DNA of 64,000 nucleotides from Albirhodobacter sp048262715 (GTDB taxonomy: Bacteria > Pseudomonadota > Alphaproteobacteria > Rhodobacterales > Rhodobacteraceae). The DNA lies in contig JBLXEV010000010.1 in NCBI GenBank assembly GCA_048262715.1, positions 124,001 to 188,000 on the forward strand, given 5' to 3'. Both the position numbers and the translations under genes were made by a program. The notes under the pieces were generated by a model. That model saw only the letters and a list, made by a program, of their open reading frames with translations, was not told the origin of the DNA and did no database searches. Shown here piece by piece: positions 50,459 through 59,513 of the stretch (position 1 is the first letter of the stretch; each line of letters opens with the position of its first letter).

Positions 50459-52246
50459 TCAGATCGGGGCGCAGGCCCGTGCCAGCCAATCGCGCGTTTC
50501 AGGCGCAACCCGCGGCGCAAGGGAAGAGTCGACGCGGGCGTGATAGGCGTTGAGCCAGCCGCGCTCTTGCGTGCTCAGCAAATCGAGATCGATCAGCCGC
50601 GTGTCGATTGGGCACAGGGTAAGGGTCTCGAAGGCGAACTGGTCGCGATTGTCACCGAGATCCGGCGCTTTGATGACCCGCAAGAGATTTTCGATGCGAA
50701 TGCCAAACGCGCCCTCGCGGTAATATCCCGGTTCATTGGACAGGATCATCCCCTCGCGCAGCGGAATATCGGAGACACGGCTGATCCGCGCGGGGCCTTC
50801 ATGCACGCAGAGCGCCGCGCCGACACCGTGGCCCGTGCCATGGTCGAAATCCTGCCCCGCCATCCACAGAGGCGCGCGGGCGAGCGCGTCGAGATGGGCC
50901 CCCGCCACCCCGCGCGGGAAGCGGGCGCGCGATAGCGCGATCATCCCTTGCAAGACGCGGGTATAGGGCGCGCGGGCCTCCTCCGGCACGGGGCCCACGG
51001 CCACGGTGCGGGTGATGTCGGTGGTGCCATCAAGGTATTGCCCGCCGCTATCGACCAGCAACAGCTCGCCTGCCTTGACGGCGCGGTTGCTGCCATGGGT
51101 GACACGGTAATGCACGATGGCCCCATGCGGGCCAGCGCCGCAGATCGTGTCAAAAGAGATGTCGATCAACTCGTTTGAGGCCGCGCGGGCGGCCTCGAGG
51201 CGGGTGACGACGTCAATCTCGGTCAGGGTTTCCTTCGGGGCCTCGGCCTCGAGCCACGCCAGAAACTCTACCATCGCCGCCCCGTCGCGCAAATGGGCGG
51301 CTTCCATGCCCTTGATCTCCGCCGCGTTCTTGACCGCTTTGGGCAGGATGCAGGGATCCTCTGCCCATGTGATCTCGGTGCGAGCCTCTGCCAGTTCCGC
51401 GCCGATCTGCCACGGCGCGCTTGCGGGATCGACGCGCACGGGGCCTTTGAGCTGGCGCAGCGCGGGACTGAGGTCGCTTTGCGGGTGCAGGGTGACCTGC
51501 GGGCCGAGGTGATCCTCGAGCCCTGCGAATTTTGCGGGCTCGGCGTAGAGCGCGAGCGCCCCGTTCTTCTGCAGGATCGCGAGCGCATGGGTGACGGGAT
51601 TGCGCGGGATGTCTGCGCCGCGAATGTTCAAGAGCCAGCAGATCGAATCCGGTAAGGTCAGCACGCAGGCCTGTGCGGGCGCGAGGCTGGCCGCGATCCG
51701 CGTGCGTTTCGTCTCCGAGCTTTCGCCTGCGAGCTCCATGGGATGCGCGCGCGCGGGGGCTTGCGGCGGGGCAGGGCGGTCGTTCCAGATCCGGTCGATC
51801 AGGTTGTTGCAGGGCACCAGTTCGATATGGGCGGGCAGGGCTGCGCGGATCCCGTCGATCTCGCGCTTGGTGTGCAGCCATGGATCAAACCCGATGCGGC
51901 CCGCGACTTCGCCTTGCATCTGCGCGATCCAAGGCCCGGGTTGCACCTCGGGCCAGTGAACAGGCGTGAAGCAGTCCGCCACCTGCGCGCGGACTTGCAC
52001 GCGGTAGCGCCCGTCGATGAACACGCCCGCGACATCCGGCAGCACGATGCAAAAGCCCGCCGATCCGGTGAACCCCGTCAGCCACGCGAGCCGCTCGTCG
52101 CAAGCGGCGACATATTCGCCCTGATGCAAATCGGCGCGGGGCACCAGCATCCCGATCAGGCCCGCACGGGCGATCTCGGCGCGCAGCGCTTGCAGCCGCG
52201 CGGGGCCGGTTTCAGGGGCGGTGGTGGCGGTAAAGCTCTGGAACAT
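50459..52246 (-). CDS. pepP: Xaa-Pro aminopeptidase (M24B, long 600-residue type)
   Basis: A 595-residue metallopeptidase removing N-terminal residues before proline. Two creatinase-like N-terminal domains precede the pita-bread fold. Metal-binding segments are visible: DSGGQYLDGTTDITRT (two Asp), DHGTGHGVGAAL (His), SNEPGYYREG (Glu) and IRIENLL (Glu). The length matches the three-domain eukaryote-like aminopeptidase P. ATG 52246 has a GAGAGG site. Confidence 0.93.
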   Translation of the reverse strand: MFQSFTATTAPETGPARLQALRAEIARAGLIGMLVPRADLHQGEYVAACDERLAWLTGFTGSAGFCIVLPDVAGVFIDGRYRVQVRAQVADCFTPVHWPEVQPGPWIAQMQGEVAGRIGFDPWLHTKREIDGIRAALPAHIELVPCNNLIDRIWNDRPAPPQAPARAHPMELAGESSETKRTRIAASLAPAQACVLTLPDSICWLLNIRGADIPRNPVTHALAILQKNGALALYAEPAKFAGLEDHLGPQVTLHPQSDLSPALRQLKGPVRVDPASAPWQIGAELAEARTEITWAEDPCILPKAVKNAAEIKGMEAAHLRDGAAMVEFLAWLEAEAPKETLTEIDVVTRLEAARAASNELIDISFDTICGAGPHGAIVHYRVTHGSNRAVKAGELLLVDSGGQYLDGTTDITRTVAVGPVPEEARAPYTRVLQGMIALSRARFPRGVAGAHLDALARAPLWMAGQDFDHGTGHGVGAALCVHEGPARISRVSDIPLREGMILSNEPGYYREGAFGIRIENLLRVIKAPDLGDNRDQFAFETLTLCPIDTRLIDLDLLSTQERGWLNAYHARVDSSLAPRVAPETRDWLARACAPI

Positions 52247-52309
52247 GGGGCCTCTCAACATAGGGGAGGGGCGCCCGATCAGGCGCCCTTTCGCGCAAGG
52301 GGCAAAACC

Positions 52310-54187
52310 TCAGGAGGCTTTCTTGATCCCTGCGAACCGCGCCCGTGCGCGGGGGTTGGCGTCAAACAGAGCGGCAAGTTGCTCTGTCATCGCGCCCGCC
52401 AATTGCTCGACATCGGTGATCGTCACGGCGCGCGAGTAATAGCGCGTCACATCATGGCCGATGCCGATCGCGAGGAGTTCGACCTGACGGCGTTTCTCGA
52501 CCATAGCGATCACGTCGCGCAGATGTTTTTCCAGATAATTCGCGGGGTTGACCGAAAGCGTGCTGTCATCCACTGGCGCACCATCGGAAATCACCATCAG
52601 GATCTTGCGGGCCTCGTGGCGCGCCACCATCCGGCGATGTGCCCATTCCAGCGCCTCGCCATCGATGTTTTCCTTCAGCAGGCCCTCTTTCATCATCAGG
52701 CCCAGATTGGCCCGCGTCCGGCGCATCGGCGCATCAGCGTGTTTGTAGATGATATGGCGCAGATCGTTGAGGCGGCCAGGTTGCTGCGGACGGCCATTGG
52801 CCAGCCATTTCTCGCGGCTCTGCCCGCCTTTCCATGCGCGGGTGGTAAAGCCGAGGATCTCGACCTTGACGTTGCAACGCTCCAGCGTGCGCGCCAGAAC
52901 ATCGGCGCAGATCGCGGCGATGGAAATCGGGCGGCCGCGCATCGAGCCGGAATTGTCGATCAACAGCGTCACGACTGTATCGCGGAATTCTGTATCTTTC
53001 TCGACCTTGAACGACAGCGGCGTCGTCGGGTTCGCCACCACTCGCGCGAGGCGTCCCGCATCCAGCGTGCCCTCTTCGCGGTCGAATTCCCACGAACGGT
53101 TCTGCTGCGCTTGCAGGCGGCGTTGCAGCTTGTTTGCAAGCCGCGAGACGGCGCCTTTGAGCGGCTCCAACTGTTGATCGAGATAGGTCCGCAGGCGTTC
53201 CAATTCGACGGGCTCTGCCAGATCTTCGGCGCGGATTTCCTCGTCGAAATTCGACATATAGACCGCGTAATTGGGATCTGCGGCGGAATGGGGCGCGGGG
53301 GCGGGCGGCTCGATCGGCGCATCCGCATCGGGCATTTCCACCTCCTCAGAGGTTTCCTGATCGGCGAGATCATCCATCGAGGCGGTAGCCGTTGTCTGAT
53401 CGGAGCGCTCCTCGGAGCTTTCCTCCGATTGCGCGTCGGATTCGTCCTCTTCCTCGCCCTCATCGCGGGCTTGGTTATCCTCGATTTGCTCTTCGTCGTC
53501 GGTCTCCGCGCCGTCTTCCTCTTCCTCGTCGCTTTGATCGGGATCATCGCCGAGTTGATCGGCATAGCCGAGATCCGCGATGATCTTGCGCGCGAGACGC
53601 GCAAAAGCAGCTTGGTCCCCAAGCGCGTGATCGACGATGTCGAGATCCTCGGCGGTGCGGGTCTCGAAATACTCGCGCCACAGATCGAGCGCATGGCCTG
53701 CGTTGGGCGGCAGGCTGCGGCCCGTCGCGCGTTCGCGGATCATATAGCCCGCCGCAACCGAGAGCGGCACATCCATCCGGTCGGTGACCTGCGCATAGCC
53801 TTTGCGCGCGGCCTCATGTTCGATCTTGGCGTTGATATTGCCCAAGGTGCCGGGCATGTCGCGCGCGCCGAGCGCCTCGCAACGCGCGGTTTCCATCGCG
53901 TCGTAAAGCTCCCGCGCGATCTCCCCTGTCGGGGTGTAGCGGGCCGAGATCGCCGCGTTATGGTGCCGCATCCGGAGTGCCAACGCATCGCCTGTGCCAC
54001 GCGCCAGCAGAACTTCCTCGCGCGTCATCCGCCGCGAGACCTGCGGCAGGCGCATCGAGTCGCCTGAAACCCCTGACGGATCGACCGAATAGGTCACCGA
54101 AAGCTCTTGCGCATGGGCAAGCGTTTTGGTCGCCTCGGCGAGGGCTTTTTTAAACGGCGTGGCGGGGTTGTCGTTCGGTTTGCTCAT
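52310..54187 (-). CDS. cobT: Cobaltochelatase subunit CobT
   Basis: A 625-residue AAA+/VWA partner that with CobS drives cobalt insertion by CobN in aerobic B12 synthesis. The N-terminal region is followed by a long acidic Asp/Glu/Ser linker (about 215-300) and a C-terminal VWA domain with the MIDAS LLIDNSGSMRG near residue 410. MIDAS-coordinated integrin-like contacts with CobS are known for the family. Separated from cobS by a lipoprotein gene. Confidence 0.95.
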   Translation of the reverse strand: MSKPNDNPATPFKKALAEATKTLAHAQELSVTYSVDPSGVSGDSMRLPQVSRRMTREEVLLARGTGDALALRMRHHNAAISARYTPTGEIARELYDAMETARCEALGARDMPGTLGNINAKIEHEAARKGYAQVTDRMDVPLSVAAGYMIRERATGRSLPPNAGHALDLWREYFETRTAEDLDIVDHALGDQAAFARLARKIIADLGYADQLGDDPDQSDEEEEDGAETDDEEQIEDNQARDEGEEEDESDAQSEESSEERSDQTTATASMDDLADQETSEEVEMPDADAPIEPPAPAPHSAADPNYAVYMSNFDEEIRAEDLAEPVELERLRTYLDQQLEPLKGAVSRLANKLQRRLQAQQNRSWEFDREEGTLDAGRLARVVANPTTPLSFKVEKDTEFRDTVVTLLIDNSGSMRGRPISIAAICADVLARTLERCNVKVEILGFTTRAWKGGQSREKWLANGRPQQPGRLNDLRHIIYKHADAPMRRTRANLGLMMKEGLLKENIDGEALEWAHRRMVARHEARKILMVISDGAPVDDSTLSVNPANYLEKHLRDVIAMVEKRRQVELLAIGIGHDVTRYYSRAVTITDVEQLAGAMTEQLAALFDANPRARARFAGIKKAS

Positions 54188-54299
54188 AGGGTGATAAATG
54201 CCTTGCGCGGCGCAAGATGCAAGGGGAAATCCGGTATAATTTCGGGCAGGCGTGGCCGCCCCTTAGCCAGCGGGCGGGGCGGCTGGGCGGCCAAGGCCG

Positions 54300-54340
54300 G
54301 AAAAGCTGCGGGCGGCGAGGGGGATGCCCTTGCCGCCCGT
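54300..54340 (-). terminator. Terminator-like hairpin after the lipoprotein gene
   Basis: On the minus strand, ACGGGCGGCA / CGCCGCCCGC arms followed by AGCTTTTCC, between the lipoprotein gene and cobT. Confidence 0.5.
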
Positions 54341-54373
54341 GAGGATCGCGTTCTGGCCGTGAGGGCCGCCGCG

Positions 54374-54964
54374 TTACGCCGTGAGCTTGATGCAGGTGGC
54401 GATATCGCGTGCCAAGGCTTTGCTGCGCGCTTTCGTGACAGTCCCATCGGGATCAATCTGCATCGCCCGCAGGGCTTCGGCCATTTTGAACAGGGTGTTT
54501 TCACGCTCACTAGAGAAGACGCCTGCGTTATAATCCGGCATCGCCTCGGCGCTGGCCTCGAGCTTGCGGCTGTCCTTCGCCCAATCGCCGCGATCCTTGG
54601 CGGTGGAATGGGCGGTCATGTAATCCGAAATCCCGACGCAGCGCCCATAGGCGCGCATATCGGGGGCAGGGCTATCGATCTGGCCCGCCTCAACCATCAG
54701 CGCGGCCATCATCGTATCAGCCGTGGCTTTGGGCATCGCATCGCCTGCCGCATCCATCGCGGCATCCGCCATGCCCGTCGTATCCACCTTCGCGGCCCCG
54801 TAGCGCGGCGCATCAAGGGCGGCGGTCGTCTCCACGGGAGCGGCGGTTTGTTCTGCGCAACCCGCCAGCGCGAGCAAGACTGCGAGCGGGGCCAAGACCA
54901 CAGGTCGCAAGGATTTAGGGGCCAGTTGCTTGGACTGGTTGGAACGGATCGGGGTTGCTCGCAT
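54374..54964 (-). CDS. Putative lipoprotein between cobS and cobT
   Basis: A 196-residue protein with a long signal region ending in the lipobox ALAGC. The mature part is Ala/Met/Asp-rich and mostly helical, with two Cys (GRCVGISDYM, DIATCIK) that could pair in the periplasm. ATG 54964 has a GAGGTGA site; 19 further upstream codons are possible. No family recognised. Its placement within the cobaltochelatase genes may be incidental. Confidence 0.75.
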   Translation of the reverse strand: MRATPIRSNQSKQLAPKSLRPVVLAPLAVLLALAGCAEQTAAPVETTAALDAPRYGAAKVDTTGMADAAMDAAGDAMPKATADTMMAALMVEAGQIDSPAPDMRAYGRCVGISDYMTAHSTAKDRGDWAKDSRKLEASAEAMPDYNAGVFSSERENTLFKMAEALRAMQIDPDGTVTKARSKALARDIATCIKLTA

Positions 54965-55124
54965 CAAAGTCACCTCATGCTTTGCGCTCATTCTGGGGCG
55001 CTTGGGCGGATGGTGGTTCATCCGGCGCGAAATCTCAACCTCTATTGCGCATTTCCTTACCTGCAGAACGCAAACCGCCCGCAGCGGGGCTGCGGGCGGT
55101 GTTTGGTCAACGCTGTGCGGCGGA

Positions 55125-56096
55125 TTAGCGCGCCATCATCGCCGCTGATTCCGGCAGCTCCTGATCGAACAGGCGCTGGTAGAACTCCGCCACCGTCTGG
55201 CGCTCCAGCTCATCGCATTTGTTGAGGAAGGTCAGGCGGAACGCATAGCCAACATCGTTGAAAATCCGCGCGTTTTGCGCCCATGCGATGACGGTCCGCG
55301 GGCTCATCACGGTGGAGAGATCGCCGTTCATGAAGGCGGTGCGGGTGAGATCCGCCACATGCACCATCTGGCTGATCGTCTTGCGGCCGTCCTCGGTGTT
55401 ATAGGCGGGGTTCTTCGACAGAACGATCGCGGCTTCCGCATCATGGCTGAGGTAGTTCAGCGTGGCGACCAGCGACCAACGGTCCATCTGGCCTTGGTTG
55501 ATCTGCTGGGTGCCGTGGTAGAGGCCCGTGGTATCGCCAAGACCAACGGTGTTGGCGGTTGCGAACAGGCGGAAATACGGGTTCGGGGTGATGACTTCGT
55601 TCTGATCGAGCAGCGTCAGCTTGCCGTCAGCCTCCAGCACGCGCTGGATCACGAACATCACATCCGCGCGGCCCGCATCATATTCATCGAAGATGATCGC
55701 GGCGGGGTTGCGCAGCGCCCAAGGCAGGATGCCCTCGTGGAACACGGTGATCTGCTTGCCATCGACGAGCTTGATCGCGTCTTTCCCGATCAGGTCGATC
55801 CGGCTGACGTGGCTATCGAGGTTGACGCGCACCGTCGGCCAGTTCAGCCGCGCGGCAATCTGCTCGATATGGGTGGATTTCCCTGTGCCGTGATAGCCTT
55901 GGATCATGACACGGCGGTTATAGGCAAAGCCCGCGAGGATCGCGAGCGTGGTGTCGCGGTCGAACTTATAGGTGGAATCGATATCGGGCACGCGGTCGGA
56001 ACGGTCGGCAAAGCCCTTGACCTTCATATCGCTGTCGATGCCGAAAACTTCGCGGACATCAATATCTTCGGTCGGTTTTGCGGTCTGTTCGAGCAT
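55125..56096 (-). CDS. cobS: Cobaltochelatase subunit CobS
   Basis: A 323-residue AAA+ ATPase of the aerobic cobaltochelatase CobNST. Walker A GYHGTGKST (about 67-75), Walker B IIFDEYD (about 134-140), and FATANTVGLGD (sensor 1). ATG 56096 gives the family start MLEQTAKPTEDIDVREVFG; the frame extends 145 codons upstream without support. Confidence 0.95.
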   Translation of the reverse strand: MLEQTAKPTEDIDVREVFGIDSDMKVKGFADRSDRVPDIDSTYKFDRDTTLAILAGFAYNRRVMIQGYHGTGKSTHIEQIAARLNWPTVRVNLDSHVSRIDLIGKDAIKLVDGKQITVFHEGILPWALRNPAAIIFDEYDAGRADVMFVIQRVLEADGKLTLLDQNEVITPNPYFRLFATANTVGLGDTTGLYHGTQQINQGQMDRWSLVATLNYLSHDAEAAIVLSKNPAYNTEDGRKTISQMVHVADLTRTAFMNGDLSTVMSPRTVIAWAQNARIFNDVGYAFRLTFLNKCDELERQTVAEFYQRLFDQELPESAAMMAR

Positions 56097-56313
56097 CTTC
56101 GCGCCTTTTCCTCTCGGGCGACCCTGTGCCGCCCCGGTTGCGGGTTTTGTGGAACATATCGCGCAGGGCTGCAAGGGCAAGGGCACTTTGCGTGGATTGC
56201 GGGCCGGATTGGCCGAACCGATCCGATAGATCACTGCGGAACGCGCGCACGTTCCGCGCGTTGTTTCTCGCCCCCGCAGGGGGTAAGCTGCACAAAACAG
56301 GACAGGAAAACCA

Positions 56314-57276
56314 ATGAGCGGACTTCTGGCGCTACTCGATGATGTGGCCGCAATTGCCAAAGTCGCGGCGACAAGCATTGATGATATCGCGGCGGGGGCG
56401 GCCAAGGCAGGGGCCAAGGCGGCGGGCGCGGTGATCGACGATGCTGCGGTGACGCCGAAATATGTCGCGGGGTTCGCGCCCGCGCGCGAATTGCCGATTG
56501 TCGGCAAGATCGCCCTCGGGTCGATCCGCAATAAGCTCTTGATCTTGCTGCCTGCGGCGCTTCTGCTCTCGGCCTTCGCGCCGTGGCTAATCGTGCCGCT
56601 GTTGATGCTGGGGGGCAGCTATCTGTGCTTTGAGGGCGCGGAGAAGATCTATCACCTGTTCAAACCCCATGCGGCCTACGCAGACGGGCAAACTCCCGCC
56701 AGTGGAGATGCCGCGCATCTGGAGGCGAGCAAGGTCGCCGGCGCGGTGAAGACCGATTTCATCCTCTCCGCCGAGATCATGACAATCGCGCTCTCGGCCC
56801 TGCCTGCGGGCCAGCCCGTCTGGATGGAGGCGATTGCGCTGGCGCTCGTCGCCATCGGCATCACCGCTATCGTCTATGGCGGTGTGGCGCTGATCGTGAA
56901 GGCCGATGACGTGGGCCTTTGGCTCGCGCGGGTCGGGCGATTGTCCGCGACGCGGGCGCTGGGGCGCGGGATCGTGAAGATCATGCCCGCGTTTTTGGCC
57001 ACGTTGATGGCGGTGGGCACCGCCGCGATGATCTGGGTTGGCGGCTCGATCCTGCTGCACGGGCTGGGCGAGCTGGGCTGGCACGCGCCCTATGATTGGA
57101 TCCATCATCAAGCCGTCGCTGCGGCGGCATTTGTTCCGGCATGGGCAGGAGCCGTTGAATGGGCGGTCACCGCCTTCTTCGACGGGATCTTCGGGCTCGC
57201 CTACGGGCTCGTGTTGCTGCCCATCGTCGCGCGGGTGATTGACCCTGCAATCCACGCCCTGACCGGCAAGCCGTGA
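56314..57276 (+). CDS. DUF808/YedI-like inner-membrane protein
   Basis: A 320-residue polytopic membrane protein. The N-terminus SGLLALLDDVAAIAKVAATSIDDIAA and internal segment KAAGAVIDDAAVTPKYVAG are signatures of the DUF808 (YedI) family, as is FEGAEKIYHLF. Transport or stress role unknown. Its TGA overlaps the GTG of the TetR gene, suggesting a regulator-target pair. Confidence 0.9.
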   Translation: MSGLLALLDDVAAIAKVAATSIDDIAAGAAKAGAKAAGAVIDDAAVTPKYVAGFAPARELPIVGKIALGSIRNKLLILLPAALLLSAFAPWLIVPLLMLGGSYLCFEGAEKIYHLFKPHAAYADGQTPASGDAAHLEASKVAGAVKTDFILSAEIMTIALSALPAGQPVWMEAIALALVAIGITAIVYGGVALIVKADDVGLWLARVGRLSATRALGRGIVKIMPAFLATLMAVGTAAMIWVGGSILLHGLGELGWHAPYDWIHHQAVAAAAFVPAWAGAVEWAVTAFFDGIFGLAYGLVLLPIVARVIDPAIHALTGKP

Positions 57277-57968
57277 GACCGCCTGATATGACCCAAGTCC
57301 TGCATCCCGACGCAGAGGAACTCTTCCCGCAGATCCCGACCGAGCGCATATTGGAGCTCGCCGCCCAAAAGGATGCGCGGCGGGCGGAGTTTTTGCAGGC
57401 GGGTATCGAGGTGCTGGCGCAATCGGGCTGGCAAGGCACGACAATGACGAAAATCGCCCAACGCGCGCATGCCTCGAAAGAAACGATCTACGCATGGTTC
57501 GGCGATAAATCAGGGTTCTTCGGGGAGCTTGTCGCGCTGCGCTCTGCGCAACTGGATCACGCGCTCGCCGAGGTTCTGGAGACTGGGGGAGACGATCACG
57601 CCGCGACCTTGACCCACTGGGGAGAGGTGATGCTCGCGCTGCTTGTGGGGCCGCAATCCGTGGCGCTCCACCGTGCCGCCGTTGCGGAGGCAGGCCGTAC
57701 TGATCTGGGCGGTCATCTGGTGATGGGGGGGCGCGGGGCGTCGGTACCGCGTCTGGCCCGTTGGCTGGATGCCCTGGCGCAGGAAGGGCATCTACACCTA
57801 TCGGAGGGTGCGCTGGAGGCTGCGGAGGACTATCTCGCGCTGCTCAAAGGGGATGCCCAACTCCTGTGCCTGCTCGATGCGTCAGCCCCGCTGCCGCCTG
57901 CCGAAGTCTCCCGCCGCGCCGCGCGCGCAACGCGACTGTTCCTCAAGCTCTACGCCCCTCAAGCCTAA
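57273..57968 (+). CDS. TetR/AcrR-family transcriptional regulator
   Basis: A 231-residue repressor-type protein. The N-terminal HTH reads AEFLQAGIEVLAQSGWQG then MTKIAQRAHASKETIYAWFG (about 51-70), followed by GFFGELVALR; the C-terminal ligand domain is helical (TetR_C-like). GTG 57273 overlaps the YedI stop; ATG 57288 is an alternative. It probably controls the upstream gene or its own operon. Confidence 0.88.
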   Translation: MRPPDMTQVLHPDAEELFPQIPTERILELAAQKDARRAEFLQAGIEVLAQSGWQGTTMTKIAQRAHASKETIYAWFGDKSGFFGELVALRSAQLDHALAEVLETGGDDHAATLTHWGEVMLALLVGPQSVALHRAAVAEAGRTDLGGHLVMGGRGASVPRLARWLDALAQEGHLHLSEGALEAAEDYLALLKGDAQLLCLLDASAPLPPAEVSRRAARATRLFLKLYAPQA

Positions 57969-57977
57969 ACTATATTC

Positions 57978-58013
57978 CCTTCCAGAGAGCAAAAAATATC
58001 CCCGCCGGAGGCA
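57978..58013. repeat. Intergenic element, copy 8 (half)
   Basis: CCTTCCAGAGAGCAAAAAATATCCCCGCCGGAGGC-type copy after the TetR gene, matching the right arm of copy 2. Confidence 0.65.
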
Positions 58014-58063
58014 CGCTCGGGCGGGGACAATCTCAACATCTCAATGGGGGGAAGCGGCTGTCC

Positions 58064-58690
58064 TCAATCCCTGAAACTCTTGCTTTCCTTGATCTGATCC
58101 CAGGCCCAAACAACCTGCTGCAACAGCTCTTCTTGCGAGCGGTCGCCGCCGTTCATATCGGGGTGCAGAACCTTGATCAGCGCTTTGTATTGCTTACGCA
58201 ACTCTTGCTTGGTCATGGTGTCGCGGCCTTCCAGAATCTCGACGGCGCGGCGCTCGGTGGGGGGCAGCTTGCGCCCCACAACCTGACGGCCCGGATTCTG
58301 GGTCGCGTTTTGGCCAAGCATCTCCATCGGATCGGAAATCCCGTGGCGTGACCAGCCGAGCTTTTCGTCATTGGCACGATTGAACGGCTTGGTCGGGCGC
58401 TCCCAAACGGTCGCATTGTCGAGGAAGGCTTGGAATTCCTCCTCCGACTGACCTTGGAAATAGTTCCAGTTCAGGTTGTATTCGCGCACGTGGTCTTTGC
58501 AGAACCAGAAGTAATCATCGAGGATCTTAGGGCTCTTGGGCGCGCGGTATTGGCCGGGCTCTTCACAGCCCGCGCGGTCGCATTTCCGCGTCGAAGTCTC
58601 GAACGCACCCGACATTCCGCGCTTGCCTTTCTGGCGGCGCTTCTTGTCAGAGGCTGCGGAGATGTTAAAGCCGAAGGGATCGTTCTGCAT
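58064..58690 (-). CDS. J-domain (DnaJ-like) protein
   Basis: A 208-residue protein with a C-terminal J domain: TKQELRKQYKALIKVLHPDMNGGD (HPD triad near residue 175) ending QVVWAWDQIKES. The N-terminal part carries a CxxxGCEEPGQY / WFCKDH Cys-rich segment that may bind zinc. It probably recruits Hsp70 to a specific client. In alphaproteobacteria this gene is often near cobS. ATG 58690 is used; the longer frame to 58873 lacks support. Confidence 0.88.
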   Translation of the reverse strand: MQNDPFGFNISAASDKKRRQKGKRGMSGAFETSTRKCDRAGCEEPGQYRAPKSPKILDDYFWFCKDHVREYNLNWNYFQGQSEEEFQAFLDNATVWERPTKPFNRANDEKLGWSRHGISDPMEMLGQNATQNPGRQVVGRKLPPTERRAVEILEGRDTMTKQELRKQYKALIKVLHPDMNGGDRSQEELLQQVVWAWDQIKESKSFRD

Positions 58691-58978
58691 TTTGCACTTC
58701 TTTTCACTGCCAGTCTGACTCGGGGCGTGCAGTCTAGGCGATTTGCGAGGGGGCGATAAGGGGCTGCAGGAAAAATATAAGGTTGCAGCGGTTAGCGAAT
58801 TGAAATGATTATATTTTCGGTTTTTCAAGCTAGGCGAGCACAGCCGCGCGCTATGCGCGAAATTGCGCCGCACCGCCGTTTGACGCGCAAAGCCAATCTC
58901 TTGGCAGCACTCCTCCGATCACGGAGCGCTGCCCTCTCACGGCTTTACTAGGGCCTAGGCTCTCGTCATCTGTGCTGA

Positions 58979-59368
58979 TTATTCCGCAGGCCCAAGACGT
59001 GGGGCAGCACCCTCGTTGCTCGAGGTCGAGAGCGTCCGTGCGACGGGCTTTGGAGCCGCGATTTCGCCCACGGGGGCATTCGCATTTGCAACGGGAACCG
59101 TCTCGATTTCGGCAGAGGCGCGAGCTTTTGGCGCGGGCTTCTCACGCCGGAACACGAGGAAATTATGGGTTACGGTGGTGCGCGAGGTCAGGCCGGAGCG
59201 CTCATCCGCAGGCAGACACTCGACGCCTTGAAACTCCCATCCCTCGCGGGCCAATTCGTTGATCGCATCGGTCAGCGTTTGCCCGAATTTCTCGGCATTG
59301 GTCTTCAGCGCCCGATGCTTCTCTGCGCGGGTCGGAGCGGGGCGGAGCGTATATTCATACTGCGGCAT
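58979..59368 (-). CDS. DUF4177-like small protein
   Basis: A 129-residue cytoplasmic protein. Residues 1-75 (MPQYEYTLRPAPTRAEKHR..., NELAREGWEFQGVECLP, TTVTHNFLVFRRE) follow the DUF4177 pattern of a short beta-alpha-beta unit; the remaining 50 residues are a Pro/Ala/Ser-rich tail. Function unknown. It follows gatB on the same strand, after a terminator. Confidence 0.78.
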   Translation of the reverse strand: MPQYEYTLRPAPTRAEKHRALKTNAEKFGQTLTDAINELAREGWEFQGVECLPADERSGLTSRTTVTHNFLVFRREKPAPKARASAEIETVPVANANAPVGEIAAPKPVARTLSTSSNEGAAPRLGPAE

Positions 59369-59462
59369 GGGTCACCTCTTTTTGGAGCGATGTAGGGCCT
59401 CACGCCCCTCGGGTCAATTGACGAGATGGTGAGGCTTTTCGGCAGTCCAACGATTTCCATAA

Positions 59463-59498
59463 AAAAGGGCCGCGCCACAGGTGCGGCGAGGCCCTTTT
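59463..59498. terminator. Terminator after gatB
   Basis: On the minus strand, AAAAGGGCC / GGCCCTTTTTT arms around an 18-base loop, 16 bases after the gatB stop codon. A- and T-tracts on both sides make it potentially bidirectional. Confidence 0.8.
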
Positions 59499-59513
59499 CG
59501 TCTATCTTAAAAC

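Noticed and set aside
51743..54067. 774-codon plus-strand open frame over pepP and cobT
   Set aside because: Antisense shadow of recognised genes; no domain, no ribosome site.
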